A program made the position numbers and the translations under genes. The notes below the pieces were generated by a model that saw nothing but the letters and a program-made list of their open reading frames with translations, was not told the origin of the DNA and made no database searches. DNA of 64,000 nucleotides from Tetrahymena thermophila SB210 (taxonomy: Eukaryota; Ciliophora; Oligohymenophorea; Hymenostomatida; Tetrahymenidae), in NCBI RefSeq assembly GCF_000189635.1, contig NW_002476030.1, forward strand, positions 9,165 through 73,164. The letters run 5' to 3'. Shown in pieces: positions 52,288 to 64,000 of the stretch; the stretch's first letter is position 1; every line of letters starts with the position of its first letter.

Positions 52288-54674
52288 GTTTATTTGTTCT
52301 ACTTTTAATTGGTTGTTTATTATTAATTAATTTCTTACTTAATGTATTAATAACTTTGATTTTTATGATATTGATTAGCTAGTTTAATTAATTAATTAAT
52401 TAATTAATTAATTTATTGATTGATTCCCAAACACTAAAATACAAATTTTATAAAAATAGTGTTAGATTTAATTTATTTTAATCAATAAAACCAGTGTGTT
52501 TTAATTATTTTTTGTTTAATATTTCTGATTATATACTTTGTGATAGATGTCATATCCTTATTTTTTTATCAAAAACTGATTTTATTATAAATTTAATTTA
52601 TTTAAATTAACTAGTACTATTTTATTAATTATCACAATAGAATTTTTCATTCATTAAGATTGAGAGAGAAAAAATTTATATCAAAATTTAAATTTTATGG
52701 TAAAGAATAAAAGAATGAAGCTTTATTTTTTTAAATTATTTTGATGATTTTTTTTATTTAAATTTGGAGATAAATTATTTTAAAAAATAAAAAAATCAAA
52801 AATAGTAAAATATTTTTAAATGATTTTAAATTTATTTAAATAATAAAAACTCTTTACTTATTAAATTTGCTCAAAAATTTTATTTAATTAGTTAATTATT
52901 AATTTATATTTCTTTATTATGTTCATCAAACAATTTAAAATCTTATTAAAAAAATAATATATATTGTATATCTAAAATTCTAAAAATTAGACTTAAATAA
53001 AATTGTATTGATACAATAAATTAGAAAAAAAAATTTAATTTATGAATTATTGTTTATAATGAGCTTTTTTAATTTAGTTAATTATTAAAATATCTTTTTC
53101 TTTAGATAAATAAATAAAATATCTTTTTACATTATAGATTATTAACAAAATTACAATCTCGAACAAAAACAAATAATGTAAACAAATTTTTTGATTATAA
53201 TAAACTAATTCTATCTTTAACAAATTAAATTTTTATAAATAAATTTAATTCAAATATTTTATAATGTCTTTTTCTTGTTAATAAACATGTTACATTAATT
53301 TATAAATAAATAATTAATAATCAAATTATGATTGTAAGAAAAAAAAATAGCTTTTTTGTAAATTATTAAATATAAATGTAATTTGGTGTTATTATTTTCA
53401 ATTATTTTGAATTTATTACTCAATAAATAATTAAGACTTTTTTGGAGAACATATCTAATAGAGAAAATAATATCTATTATAATCATATATCATTATTTGA
53501 TATTTCTTGCTTGAAAAAATATTTACTTTTAAGTGTTTGCTTTGTTCATAGATTTTAAAATATTTGAATCATTTTTTTATTAACTATGAAAATTTTAAAT
53601 TTATAGAAGCGCTAAGCGAAACTTTGAAGAAAATATTATGTTAAAGAAATAAAACTAGTCTAGTTTAAGATTTTCTAACAAAAAGATTGAGATACACTTT
53701 TATACAAATAATGATGCTTCTTTTAATATTCTATATTTTATGTATTTTTTTGGAATTATAAACCTTAAAATATCAATCAATATATTTTATATATGATAAG
53801 ATTTTTTTACCACATGATCTTTAATGCCAATATAAAATTTTTAAAAATTAATACAATTTGACCTTAATTAAAGAAAATCTACTCTATATAAAATTTAAAA
53901 AATATTACTTCAATTAGATAAAGAACAAAATAAATTTTAGAGATAAATTAGTCATAATATTTTTTAAGAAAATTTTTTTAATGCAAAATATAATAATAAT
54001 TTTGAAGGATTTTTATATTAAAATAATAAAAATTGTAAGTGATTATTAATTTTTTAGATTGCAAAAGCAATAAAATCACTTGAAAGTGTCTAAATAATAA
54101 TAATAAATTTATAAAAATAAAAATATTATGGATGAGTTGTTTTTTTGAAAAATCCGTTTTTATTTATATTTTATAAAAATGACGTCATTTACCAATTTAA
54201 CTGAGTAAATATTTAGATTATATATATATTTTTAATTTAATTATTAAGGAAACGATGTTACTTTTTAAAGATTGATCGTTGACTAATTTGAATATTTGTA
54301 AGTTAGTGAAAGATATTCTAATTTAAGTTTAATTAAAGTAAGAAATATTTGGTTTTAATTAATGATTTGGTTCTTTTAAATACTGATTTATTGAATAACA
54401 TTAAGTGTAATAAGTATTAAAAAGAGATAATAAGACTAATCCAGCTAATTTGGATTACAACTTGCGTATTACATGACGTAAATAATTACTAAAACTTTTA
54501 TTAAATTCACTCATTAAAAACAAGTAAACAGATTATCATTTACTTTAAACACTTTAAATCAAGAATTGTTGAAATAAATAAATAAATAATTCATAAAAAA
54601 TAATATTTGATCTTATTTCTAAATAATAAAGCTTCCAAAAATAATATAGAATTTAAATATTTTACTTTAGATTG
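52288..54674. other. Long AT-rich region between divergent genes
   Basis: 2.4 kb between the divergent cNMP-domain and acyl-CoA synthetase genes. Very A/T-rich with an ATTA-type tandem run at ~52382-52415. No protein-like frame on either strand. It must hold both promoters. Confidence 0.55.
52382..52415. repeat. (AATT)n microsatellite
   Basis: About eight tandem AATT units upstream of the cNMP-binding gene. Confidence 0.85.
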
Positions 54675-56993
54675 ATGATAAACTCTATTTTAAGATAATC
54701 CTCTAAAAATTTAGTTGGACCATGTTTCAAATAGTATATTGGATAAAGCAATTAATAGCTAATAAAAAAGCAATCTTAGCCATTTAGCCACTCAAAAGAA
54801 AGAAAAGGTCCTAATGTTTCATATTTTCATGGTACATCTAACTCTAAGTTACAGTATATTACGATAGGTGATAAATTAAAAGAGACAGCAGAGCACCTTC
54901 CTGACCACCAAGCTCTAATTTCTCATCACTAAAATGTAGTATTTACATACTCTTAACTTTACCAAAAATGTGAGTAATTAGCAGCTAGCTTGATAGCTTT
55001 AGGATTGAAAAAAGGAGATAGAATCGGTATATATTCACCTAACAATTACGAATGGTGTTTACTTTAATATGCAGCTTCAATGGCTGATGTAATCCTTGTT
55101 AATATAAACCCAGCTTATTAAGAACATGAACTTGAGTATTGCTTAAACAAAGGTAAATGATTTATTTCTACTAATTAAAAAAATATTTATTAAAAATTAA
55201 ACAAATTTTTTATGCAAAAATATTACGAACCAAACAATTAATTTTTTAAAATTTTTATAAAAAAATGTGTAGAATTCTTTTAAGAAAAAAAAGTATTAAA
55301 TTTTGAGCTTTCATTTTAAACAATAAAATTATAATCTTATTTAAACATAAGCTATTTAAGTAGATTTAAAAATTTAAATAATTTAATTAATCTAAAAATT
55401 AATTAATAAATTATTGATTTATTTATTCTATAATATAATATAATATAATATAAGTGGGATGTAGAGCATTAGTGATGTCTTCATAATTTAAAAAGAGCAA
55501 TTATATAGAAATGATAAATAACTTAGCTCCAGAATTAAAAACATCTCAATTTGGGAAATTAAAGTCAATCAGACTTCCTTCTTTATAATTTGTTATCCGT
55601 ATTGATGACGAACCAACTCCTGGAATGTTAAATTTCTAGTAGCTAATGAAATTGGGAACATCAAAAGATATTTCACTTCTCCATCGTAGAATGAAAGCAA
55701 CAACACCTGATGATGCCACAAATATTTAATTTACTTCAGGCACTACTGGTAGACCCAAAGGAGCTACATTAACTCATTTTAATATTTTGAATGACGGTTA
55801 TTTCATTGGAGAGAGACTTGGATATACAAAAGATGATTCTATTTGTGTCCCAGTACCTTTATATCATTGCTTTGGTATGGTCATCGGAAATCTCACTGCT
55901 ATCAATTATGGTTCTACTATAGTTCTACCTAGCGAAGGATTTAGTGCTTAAAAGGCTATGGAGGCTGTTACTAAATACAAATGCACTTCTATTTATGGTG
56001 TCCCTACAATGTTCCTAGAATATATTAAAGAATATGAATCCAATCCATCTATTTATAATTACACTTCTCTTTCTAAAGGAGTTATGGCAGGAGCTCTTTG
56101 TCCTGAGGTAAAAACAAAAATAATAATTTTAAATAAATCAAATTTTATTGCTTATGAAGTCTTTCTTTTTAAAAATTTACTAAATATATTATTTTTTTAA
56201 AATAAATAAAGTCATTAATGAATAAACTGATTTCGTAGTGGGGGATTAAAAATATTTAGATATGCTATGGTTAGACAGAAACTTCTCCTGTATTTTTCTA
56301 AACTTCATAAGATGATAGTCTTACTGATAAGTGCACAACAGTGGGTTAAATCTTTCCTCATTGTGAAGTTAAATTAATTAACAAGCAAGGAAAGGTAGTT
56401 TAAATTGGAGAAAAAGGAGAAATTTGTGTGAGAGGCTTTTGTAATATGGAAAAATACTGGGGAGATATCAAAAATACTAACAAGACAATAGATAATGATA
56501 ACTGGTTGAAAACAGGTGATGTCGGCTAACTAGATGAAAGAGGCTATCTTAAAATTGTTGGAAGAATTAAGGAGTTAATTATTAGAGGAGGAGAGAATGT
56601 TTATCCAAAGTAATATTAATTGTTAAAGTAGGTGGATTGTTAATTAAAAAATGTTTTCTTTAAAAATAAATAAATAGGGAAATTGAAGAGTATCTTAGGA
56701 CTAACCCAAAAATACTTGATGTATATGTAGTAGGAGTGCCAGACCAGAAATTTGGTGAAGAAATATTTGCTTTAATAAGATTGAAAGATGGAGTTCAGTT
56801 CGATAAGTAAGAAATTTATGATTTCTGTAAAGGTTAAATTGCACATTTCAAAGTTCCTAAATATGTAAAGGTTGTTGAAAGTTTCCCATTAACAATTACT
56901 GGAAAGCCTTAAAAATTCAAAATGGTTGAGTCTTTAATGCAAGAATTAAAATAATAAAAGAATTTTGATTAATATCAAATAAGAACTTATTGA
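54675..56993 (+). CDS. Acyl-CoA synthetase, ACSF2-like, probably mitochondrial
   Basis: Four exons in phase: 54675-55152, 55455-56107, 56212-56609, 56678-56993; 614 aa, the normal length of the family. It activates fatty acids in two steps, adenylation with ATP then thioester formation with CoA. Motifs: P-loop-like FTSGTTGRPKGATLTH (starting at residue 252), YGQTETSP, TGDVGQLDERGYLKIVGRIK and ELIIRGGENVYPKEIEEYL, and near the end FPLTITGKPQKFKM with the catalytic Lys of the C-terminal domain. These fit medium-chain acyl-CoA ligases such as ACSF2 better than 4-coumarate ligases, but by eye this is a best guess. The N-terminus is rich in Ser, Gln and Lys with few acidic residues, consistent with mitochondrial import. 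Introns are 302, 104 and 68 bp. Convergent with the downstream kinase. Confidence 0.93.
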
Positions 56994-57507
56994 AGTTTTC
57001 AAAAATATTTTTTCATTTTTGAGCTTATATTTATTTAATGGTGCTAAATCAATCGAATTCTTTGGCTAACTCTATATGTTATTACAGTAATAAATTAATT
57101 TTTTATATTTGAATATCTCACTATTTTTTAAAACTGTTCTTAATTCTTTAAAAAATTAATTAAAATAATAAATTTATTATTCATAAATAAAATTTTTATT
57201 TCTTCAAAATAATTGCTTTTTTTTACTTATTTTTTACATCAATTCATTTATATGATAATTATTTTATACATATTAAAATACATGATCGTAAATAAATATA
57301 CTGCTTTTTCTTCTACAAAATACTTTATATTATATTTTATCTATCAATTTAAAGACTTTAAAATGATGAAAAGATCAAATTTTTTAGTTTTTCTTAAAGA
57401 TGATTGAATTTGAGATAATAAGGTATGCTAATAAAAAGGATAAATAAGTTAGTTATTTTATCAGTTAAATATAATTTTCTTTATGTAATTTATTTTTAGT
57501 TTATTTT
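56994..57507. other. Convergent intergenic stretch
   Basis: 514 bp between the 3' ends of the acyl-CoA synthetase and the ULK-like kinase gene; A/T-rich, no gene seen. Confidence 0.6.
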
Positions 57508-60500
57508 TCACATCTATTAAGGATAAGAATATTGATGATGATAATTTATGGGAATGTTACTGTTAGTTTATTGAATTGCATTTTGAGGGTCATACTGTTG
57601 CTAGTTTGGTTATTCATATTGATTTTCTTCCTCAAAATCGATATTATTATTTATCATATTCTAATTTTCGATTTGGAATTCCTCAATTTAATCTTGTTGC
57701 TATTATTTGAGTGGCTACATATTTTAGTAATGGTTAGGCTGAGGCTATTGATTAATCATGTTCGGAATTTGTTAATTTTGGATGTAATAAGGCGGTTATT
57801 ATGGGTTTTAGTTATTATTCATTTAATATTATTAGTCTTAGCTAGAATGTTAATTTGCAAGAGGTTGTTATATGAATTAATATTGATTCATTTATTCATT
57901 TTCTTATTGATCGGGTTATCCTATAAACATATTTTCATACTCATTTTACTAATAATTTGATAAGTAATAATTATTATTGTTATTATTATTGTTGTTGTTA
58001 AGATTATTATTGTTAGGATTATTATTATTCTATTAGTTCATATTATTTTGCATAACACTTGGATTATTTTAAATGTTGTTTTAATTATTATTGAAATTAT
58101 TGTAATTTCCGATCATTTCTTAATTTTCTATACTGCTGTTGTAATTAGGTATATAATTTAAATTTCCCATATATGGAGTTTGGCTTTGAGTTGATTCAAA
58201 ATCCATGCTATCTTAGCGCTAATACTGGTTAGGATTTTAACTATACATTTAAGGTTAGTTTGGAGGATTTTAGTAAGGTTAATTATTATATTATGGTTGG
58301 ATCACTGGTTGATTATAGTTATTCTGTTAAGGATTGTAAATAGGCTGTTTTCTTTTGTTCATATTATTCATTTAATTTTATTGAGTCATATGTATATTAT
58401 TTTGATTATTAGCCATATTAGGAGCAGGTTAGTTATATTCGTTTATCATATTTATGTTTTAATTACCCTCAGGAAATTGAAATTCTAATTAAGATAAATT
58501 TTATTAATTTTATTATGCATTTTTGTTGAATTAGTAATCAATTTGAGGAGGATTTTATTACTATTACTGTTATTGCTATTACTATTGTTGTTGCTATTTT
58601 TATTATTGTGGTTATGACATTTTACTGTATTGAGGATAATGCTTACCTAAAATAATCTAAATTTATTACAATGCTTCTGGCATAGATATACGTTCATCTT
58701 CATTTATTTAAAGCATACAAGAAATTAGGTTTTTAATTTCATTACTTAAAGCTAAGCTCTTTGGAAATTCTAGTTATTCCTTAATGATCTTATCAAGTAG
58801 TTCTTAAGTAGAACTTTTTGCAGGGACAAGCCATGGTAAACTGCCAGTAAGTATTTCGTAAAACATAACACCTAAACTCCATACATCGCATTTGATAGAG
58901 TATTCAGCGCTACTGAGAATTTAAGGTGACATGTAATAAGGAGTACCTACAGTAGTTCTAAACATAGCTTTTTCTTTGTTTTCTTCAACAAGCTTGCAAA
59001 AACCAAAGTCTGCAATTTTGGCAACTCCATCACTTATTAGAACATTGGCTGGCTTCAAATCACGATGGAATACTGATTTGTCATAGAGATATTTACATCC
59101 CTCAATTAATTGATGAAATAATATTACTGCTTATTTTTCATCTACTCTGTTAATTTTTTTCTTAAGCAACTCCAAGTCTCCTCCTTCACAATATTCCATA
59201 ATAAAATAATAATTATTTGCAGTCTCTGAATAGTCATAGAATCTAACAATATTTGAGTGATCAAGCGTTTTCCAGACTTCTACTTCATTATAGAGAGCCT
59301 TTAAGAAGAATTCCTACTTTTCATGAGGGTTGTTGGCTTGCAAAAGTTTTTAAATAAGCTACTACTTTTAGATTATTTTGCATGCATAAATTTTTTTTGA
59401 GTTGTCATTTTGTAGTTATGCTATATAAGTGTTGGCAAAACTTCCCTTTAAGTTAATAAAAAATTGATTGATTTATTTATTTATTTATTATCTAGAATCT
59501 TAAAAACAATTATTGATTCATTAAATTTTGAAAAGCTATCTTAAAATGAAATCTTAAATTGTAGGCATTTTAGAGTTTAAAAGTAAGTAAAAATGAATCA
59601 ATTTACAATTAAATCATTTCATAAATTGTATTAGCAATAATTTTTTAGAGTAAAAATATCTATTCAAAAGCTTATTTTTATAATTTAAATTTTTTTCCTT
59701 TTTCGCTTGGAATCAATCAAAGGTTACTTCCTAAAAAAAGGAAAGAGCTATTTATTATATTATCTAAAATTAATATTGTAGATTCTTTTCTTTTACATAG
59801 ATTTTTTTATTATTAATTAAAAATACGTAAACCTACCTATGCTATCTATCTATCACCATTACATTTTTAATTAAAATTGATTGTAAAAGTTTCGATTCAA
59901 TAATATTCTTATTATTATCAAAATTTTTAGTTAGTTAGGTGATAATTCAACTCATACATTCATTAATAATTTTATCAAAAATTATTGCTAACACATTTTT
60001 ATGTCAATATACCATTTTTTAACAAATTTAAGAATATCAATAATTCAAAAACAGCATAAGCATTTCGTAAATTATTTTAATTAATAAATAATGTTGTTTG
60101 TTGAAAAATTACTTCTCCTAAAATGCGGTCTTTGACTCTATAGATCTTCTCGTTTAATGGAGGAATAGTAACCATTTTGAGATCTGGTATTTCATCAATT
60201 TTGTCTCTAATGCTAGCTATACTTTATGGTTGTGCAGGTGGCGGTTTTGGTTGATAATTCTGAGGTGCAGGAGGCTGTGGAGTTATTTAAACATTGTTTA
60301 TATACTAAGGGTTCATTCCATTGTTTATTTAATTTTAATTCATCATTCCAATTGGAACTCGCTACTAGGGATTGCTCTGCTAAGGGGTAATTTATTTCTA
60401 AGTTTAAGGAGGCATTTATTAAATATTAGTCTAGCTTGGATAGCCATACTAATTAATCATGCTTCCTTAATCTTAGATAGTGTTATTATTCTAGTTGCTT

Positions 60501-60922
60501 GGAGGAACCTAATCCATTTAGTTTTAAGGAATATTATTCATTGTATTTTAATTCGAATAGCTTTAATGCTAATTATGCTATATGGGCTATCCTAATTGCT
60601 ATGCTTTATTATAATTGATCTGTTACGGTTGTTGCTGATTTTGTATATTCATTTGCTGATTATTTGACATTTGTCTCTATGGGTTACCTTGGGGGAGCGG
60701 CTGATTTGGATTTGGTTACTTGGAATTAATTTGCTAGTGCTATTACATTTAATTATTGATTTTTTATGGAGGCATATTCTAGTAATTGTTTTGCATCATA
60801 GCTGCTGAATGAGGTGGATAAGGCTAGTACTACTGCTGCTGTTATGGTTATTACTATAGTTGCTGAGCTGGCTACTGCTAATTATACTAATTATAAGTTA
60901 GTACTTAATTGTTATAGCTCAT
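57508..60922 (-). CDS. ULK-like Ser/Thr kinase with Gln-rich flanks on both sides
   Basis: Two exons, 60922-60113 and 59445-57508, split by a 667-bp intron exactly inside the glycine loop; 915 aa. Residues 1-~240 are Gln/Asn/Pro-rich, ~255-520 are a complete protein kinase, and ~530-915 are again Gln/Asn/Pro/Tyr-rich. Kinase motifs: GEGSFANTY (269-277), Lys293 in YACKII, HRDLKPAN (397-404), DFG (416-418), GTPYYMSPQI, and CDVWSLGVMFYEILTG. Overall wording, including YCEGGDLELL and KIADFGFCK, is closest to ULK/Unc-51-like kinases (autophagy or ciliary signalling). The APE motif is SPQ, with Gln in place of the usual Glu. The start at 60922 is chosen because the Gln-rich frame is continuous from there (AAATAAAATG context). 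The opposite-strand Leu/Ile-rich frames at 57532-58488 and 60230-60595 are shadows of its poly-Gln. Confidence 0.92.
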
Positions 60923-62424
60923 TTTATTTGATAATCTTTTTGTTTATTTTAAGTCTTTATATCAATGAAATCACCTACCCTAATTTCTTCTTATTTCTTT
61001 TTTTATTATTTAATCTTAGTTTTTATTATCTAAATATATCAATAGAGAAAGAAAATATTAAGTGTTTGTTTGTTTGGTAGCAATTACTTGAATGATGGAT
61101 GTCTCCTTCTATGAATTCGATATTGTTAATTTCTATGAATAATTTCCTAATTAATAAATCAATCAATATTTATTTATTAATTTTTAGTTATCTTTCTTTT
61201 TTTCCTAATCAAAAATAATATAAAAGAATAATTTCCTAAATTTTAATAAGTGATTTTATAAACAAACTTTAATATAAAATATACATTTTAAAAATGCTTT
61301 TTATTATTTTTACAATTTTTAGGTCAGCCACAAATGTCATGATATTAGCTTCTTAATTTAGCAGAAAAACTTCAATCTTATGTTTTACAATTTATCTGAG
61401 TTGTCTTACTTTCAAGTTTATTTAATCTCATGAAATTGAAAATTTAAGTATTTTTAATTAATAAATGTTAATTCGATTAGGTGCTTGCCTGATGAAACTT
61501 AATTAGAAACTACTTTCAATAACAATTTTTAAATCAACTAAAATCTAAAAATTTTCTCTCGAATTTTTGTTTACTTTTATGTCAACATCCCATATCATAG
61601 TTCAAATAATTAAGAACGATAACGAAGTCTAATTTGACTCAAAATTTGTTATAATATAAGAAATATCATATGAAACTAATTTTATTGTATTATTTCATTG
61701 AATTATCTATATGACATATTAAATATATTTATTTTGGGCGAGCTTAATCACCTACGATTTCTATTAGGTTTACAAAATTAATTGATAATTTATAATTTAG
61801 TTTTTGCTTTCTTAGTCATATTTGCATGAATGAAACAAAAAACCAAAAAAAAAATAAATAGATAAATAAATAAATAAAAAATAACTCGTAAACTAGATGT
61901 GAGAATAAAATTTAGAGATGAAAAATTTTTATAGAATAAAAATTAAAAAGTAAGAGTCTTGCGAACTTAGTCAATTAAATAATGTAAATTTCATTATTAT
62001 TGAATATAAAACAGCAAGTCAATTAATTAAATCTAAATAAAAGAAGAATGTTTATTAGACATTATTCAATTGAATGTAAAATCCTTTCTATTAATTGATA
62101 ATAAAATAATAATATCTCATGAGCTTGTTTGAGTAAATTCAATTAATCAGTCAGACAGAGCTCATAAATGAATTCAAAACAAACAAAAAAAAATAAACTA
62201 AGGCTTATTAATAGAAGGAAGTCAAGAATTAGAGAGAGAGGGTCAACTAGCTATTTAACTTACTAACTATTATTTCAGTAATAAAAGAAAGGAAAAAATT
62301 AAAAAATAATTCAATATAAAAATAAAGAAAGATATTATACAGTCAAAAGAAAGCAAAAGAAGCATCAATCAATTATTTTAAGAAAATATAAACATTAAAA
62401 AAGAACTGATAATTAATTAAGAAA
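60923..62424. other. Shared upstream region of two divergent kinase genes
   Basis: 1.5 kb between the 5' ends of the two kinase genes, so both promoters should lie here. A/T-rich with TAAA/ATAA tracts near 61850-61885 and an AAAGAAAG-rich leader just before 62425. No coding sequence seen. Confidence 0.55.
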
Positions 62425-63336
62425 ATGGTCGACCACCCATAAGATTAAAAGGATTGGAAAAGCGTGTAGAATTTCAAATTAATAGACAAGAAGTATTACA
62501 TGAAGAATCATGTATTAGGCAAGGGAAATTTTGCAGAAACTTACTTGGCAACTCGCGTTGAGGATGAAAATTAGATCTTAGCATGCAAAATGATTGCTAA
62601 ATAGCAAATTATGGAAAAATTAAGGCGTGCCCCAGATCCAGAAGGCAGAAAAAAATATATCATAGATGCTCTTAAAAATGAAGTCCAATTGTGGAAGGAA
62701 TTGGATCACCCAAACATCGTCAAATTCATAGATTTCTCAGAAACCCCTAACAACATTTATTTCTTTTTAGAATATTGCAATGGAGGAGATTTAGATAAGT
62801 TGATTAAAAGGCAAGGAAGATTATCAGAGGTAGAAACCATTCACTACTTTAAAGAAATTGTTGATGGCTGCGATTTCCTTTACAAGAAAGCAATTATTCA
62901 TCGTGATTTGAAACCCGAAAATATCCTCATTCACAATGGTGCTGCAAAGATAGCCGATTTTGGATTTGCTAAGGTCATCGATTATGATAACCGTGAAAAG
63001 GCAGCCACCTAGACTTATGTAGGTACACCCTATTACATGGCTCCTTAGATTATAAATGGTGAAGAATATTCTATCAAATGCGATATTTGGAGTCTTGGTG
63101 TCATGCTCTACTAAGCTCTCTATGGTATGGTGCCTTTCTCTGATAAAACAAGCTTAGAATCCCTCGCTCAGAAAATCAAGTAAGCTGAAATTAAATTCCC
63201 ACCCTCTATTCCTGTCTGCAATGAAATTAAAGAACTTATTTAAAAAATGTTAACCGCTGATGAAGATAAGAGAATTTCAATAGCAGAAGTTAAAACAATT
63301 ATGGATGAATTATACTCTAAAAAATGTTAAAATTGA
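62425..63336 (+). CDS. Compact ULK-like Ser/Thr kinase
   Basis: 303 aa, single exon, ATG 62425 in AAGAAAATG context, TGA 63334-63336. It is little more than a kinase domain. Motifs: VLGKGNFAETY with G32-K33-G34, Lys55 in LACKMI, HRDLKPEN (159-166), DFG (178-180), GTPYYMAPQI, CDIWSLGVMLYQALYG, and a final ISIAEVKTIMDELY. An insertion of ~20 residues (LRRAPDPEGRKKYIID) sits between the catalytic lysine and helix C; the neighbouring kinase also has an insertion there (LLQANNPHEKQEFFLK). The two share FGF, YSIKCD and the APQ/SPQ variant of APE, so they are probably paralogues from a local duplication in inverted orientation, followed by gain or loss of Gln-rich tails. The substrate is unknown. 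Confidence 0.93.
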
Positions 63337-64000
63337 GATTAACTGTTTAAAAAAAATATATTATACTTTCTTCCCTTACTCATCTTCACACCTTAATCAG
63401 AATCAAATCTAGTAAACTGACAGATACATACATAGATAGATAGATAAATACATTTTAAGTCAATTCTTTAGTTAGTTATTTAGTCAGTCTGTCACTTTTT
63501 TAGATAGGCAGACTGATAGTTATTCAACACATAAATCAATTCACCTATTAAGAGATAAATTAACTTGCAATTAAATAGGTTTCTGATAGCTAGGAACTCA
63601 AATAGTACGTACATGCATGCATAATTACATACACAAATAAATAAACAAAATAAATAAATAAATTATTATATATAACCTAAATAAATTTAAAACATAAAAA
63701 TAATACAAAAAGTAATATTCCTCTTTAATACTAGTCAGTTAATAGCTGTTTGTTGATGATGTTATTTCATTAGTTCTTCTTTCTTTCTACTCCTTTTTTA
63801 TTCACTTAATTTCTTAAATAAAAATCTAACACCTCAATCTATTAAATAAACATTTCACCTTTTAAAACAATTTTTTATATTTTCTTTCTTTAGTAATTAA
63901 TTCATGTACATATTTTTAACAAAAATCTATGCAATAACCAATTGATAAACAAGTATACTTACAATACCTTCATGCTATCATTAATTATTTAGTCAGAGCT
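63337..64000. other. AT-rich intergenic stretch to the window edge
   Basis: Contains a short ATAG/GATA tetranucleotide tract (~63427-63450) and ATAA runs (~63637-63665). No gene is seen before the window ends. Confidence 0.55.

Noticed and set aside
57532..58488. Leu/Ile/Val-rich plus-strand frames that look like membrane proteins
   Set aside because: They are the antisense of the Gln/Asn-rich C-terminal arm of the minus-strand kinase, whose frame is continuous with the kinase domain.
60230..60595. Leu/Ile/Arg-rich plus-strand frame
   Set aside because: Antisense of the Gln/Pro-rich N-terminal arm of the same kinase.

Overview
The window looks like macronuclear DNA of an oligohymenophorean ciliate of the Tetrahymena type. 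In every convincing gene TAA and TAG must be read as glutamine and TGA is the only stop. Intergenic DNA is extremely AT-rich. Introns are AT-rich with GT...AG borders, mostly 55-300 bp. An annotation made with the standard genetic code breaks these genes into dozens of small open frames, so I re-read both strands with the ciliate code and joined exons by phase.

Layout. 1-2560: seven copies of a ~365 bp tandem repeat. 2560-7195: gene-poor, with one broken gene (3621-4701) and one possible spliced gene fragment (~5327-5883). 7196-20146 (+): a single uninterrupted 12,951-bp frame (4,316 aa) with HEAT-like helical repeats, a bacterial SecA-type motor ATPase, TPR-like repeats, hydrophobic segments and an OTU-like cysteine motif. 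20602-21777 (-): a low-complexity protein whose frame continues past an in-frame TGA. 23331-25412 (+): a leucine-rich-repeat (RNI-like) protein. 26643-29830 (+) and 31067-34204 (-): two long, Ser/Asn/Gln-rich proteins of unknown function. 35939-39166 (+): a Bre1-like RING E3 ligase. 40612-43935 (-): an 11-exon cullin. 45029-46255 (-): a secreted, probably GPI-anchored protein. 48057-52287 (-): a protein with two cyclic-nucleotide-binding domains and a 14-nt micro-exon. 54675-56993 (+): a 4-exon acyl-CoA synthetase of the ACSF2 type. 57508-60922 (-) and 62425-63336 (+): two related ULK-like Ser/Thr kinases transcribed away from each other.

Most of the window is ordinary ciliate housekeeping and signalling genes: ubiquitin pathway (Bre1, cullin), kinase and cyclic-nucleotide signalling, and lipid activation. 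There is no operon logic. The outlier is the 4,316-aa SecA-like fusion. SecA is a bacterial or plastid protein, so an intronless SecA-type ATPase embedded in a giant ciliate protein with effector-like C-terminal parts suggests descent from a bacterium, perhaps an intracellular one. This is the strongest candidate for an undescribed system here. No tRNA, rRNA, CRISPR array, transposase or telomeric repeat was recognised.
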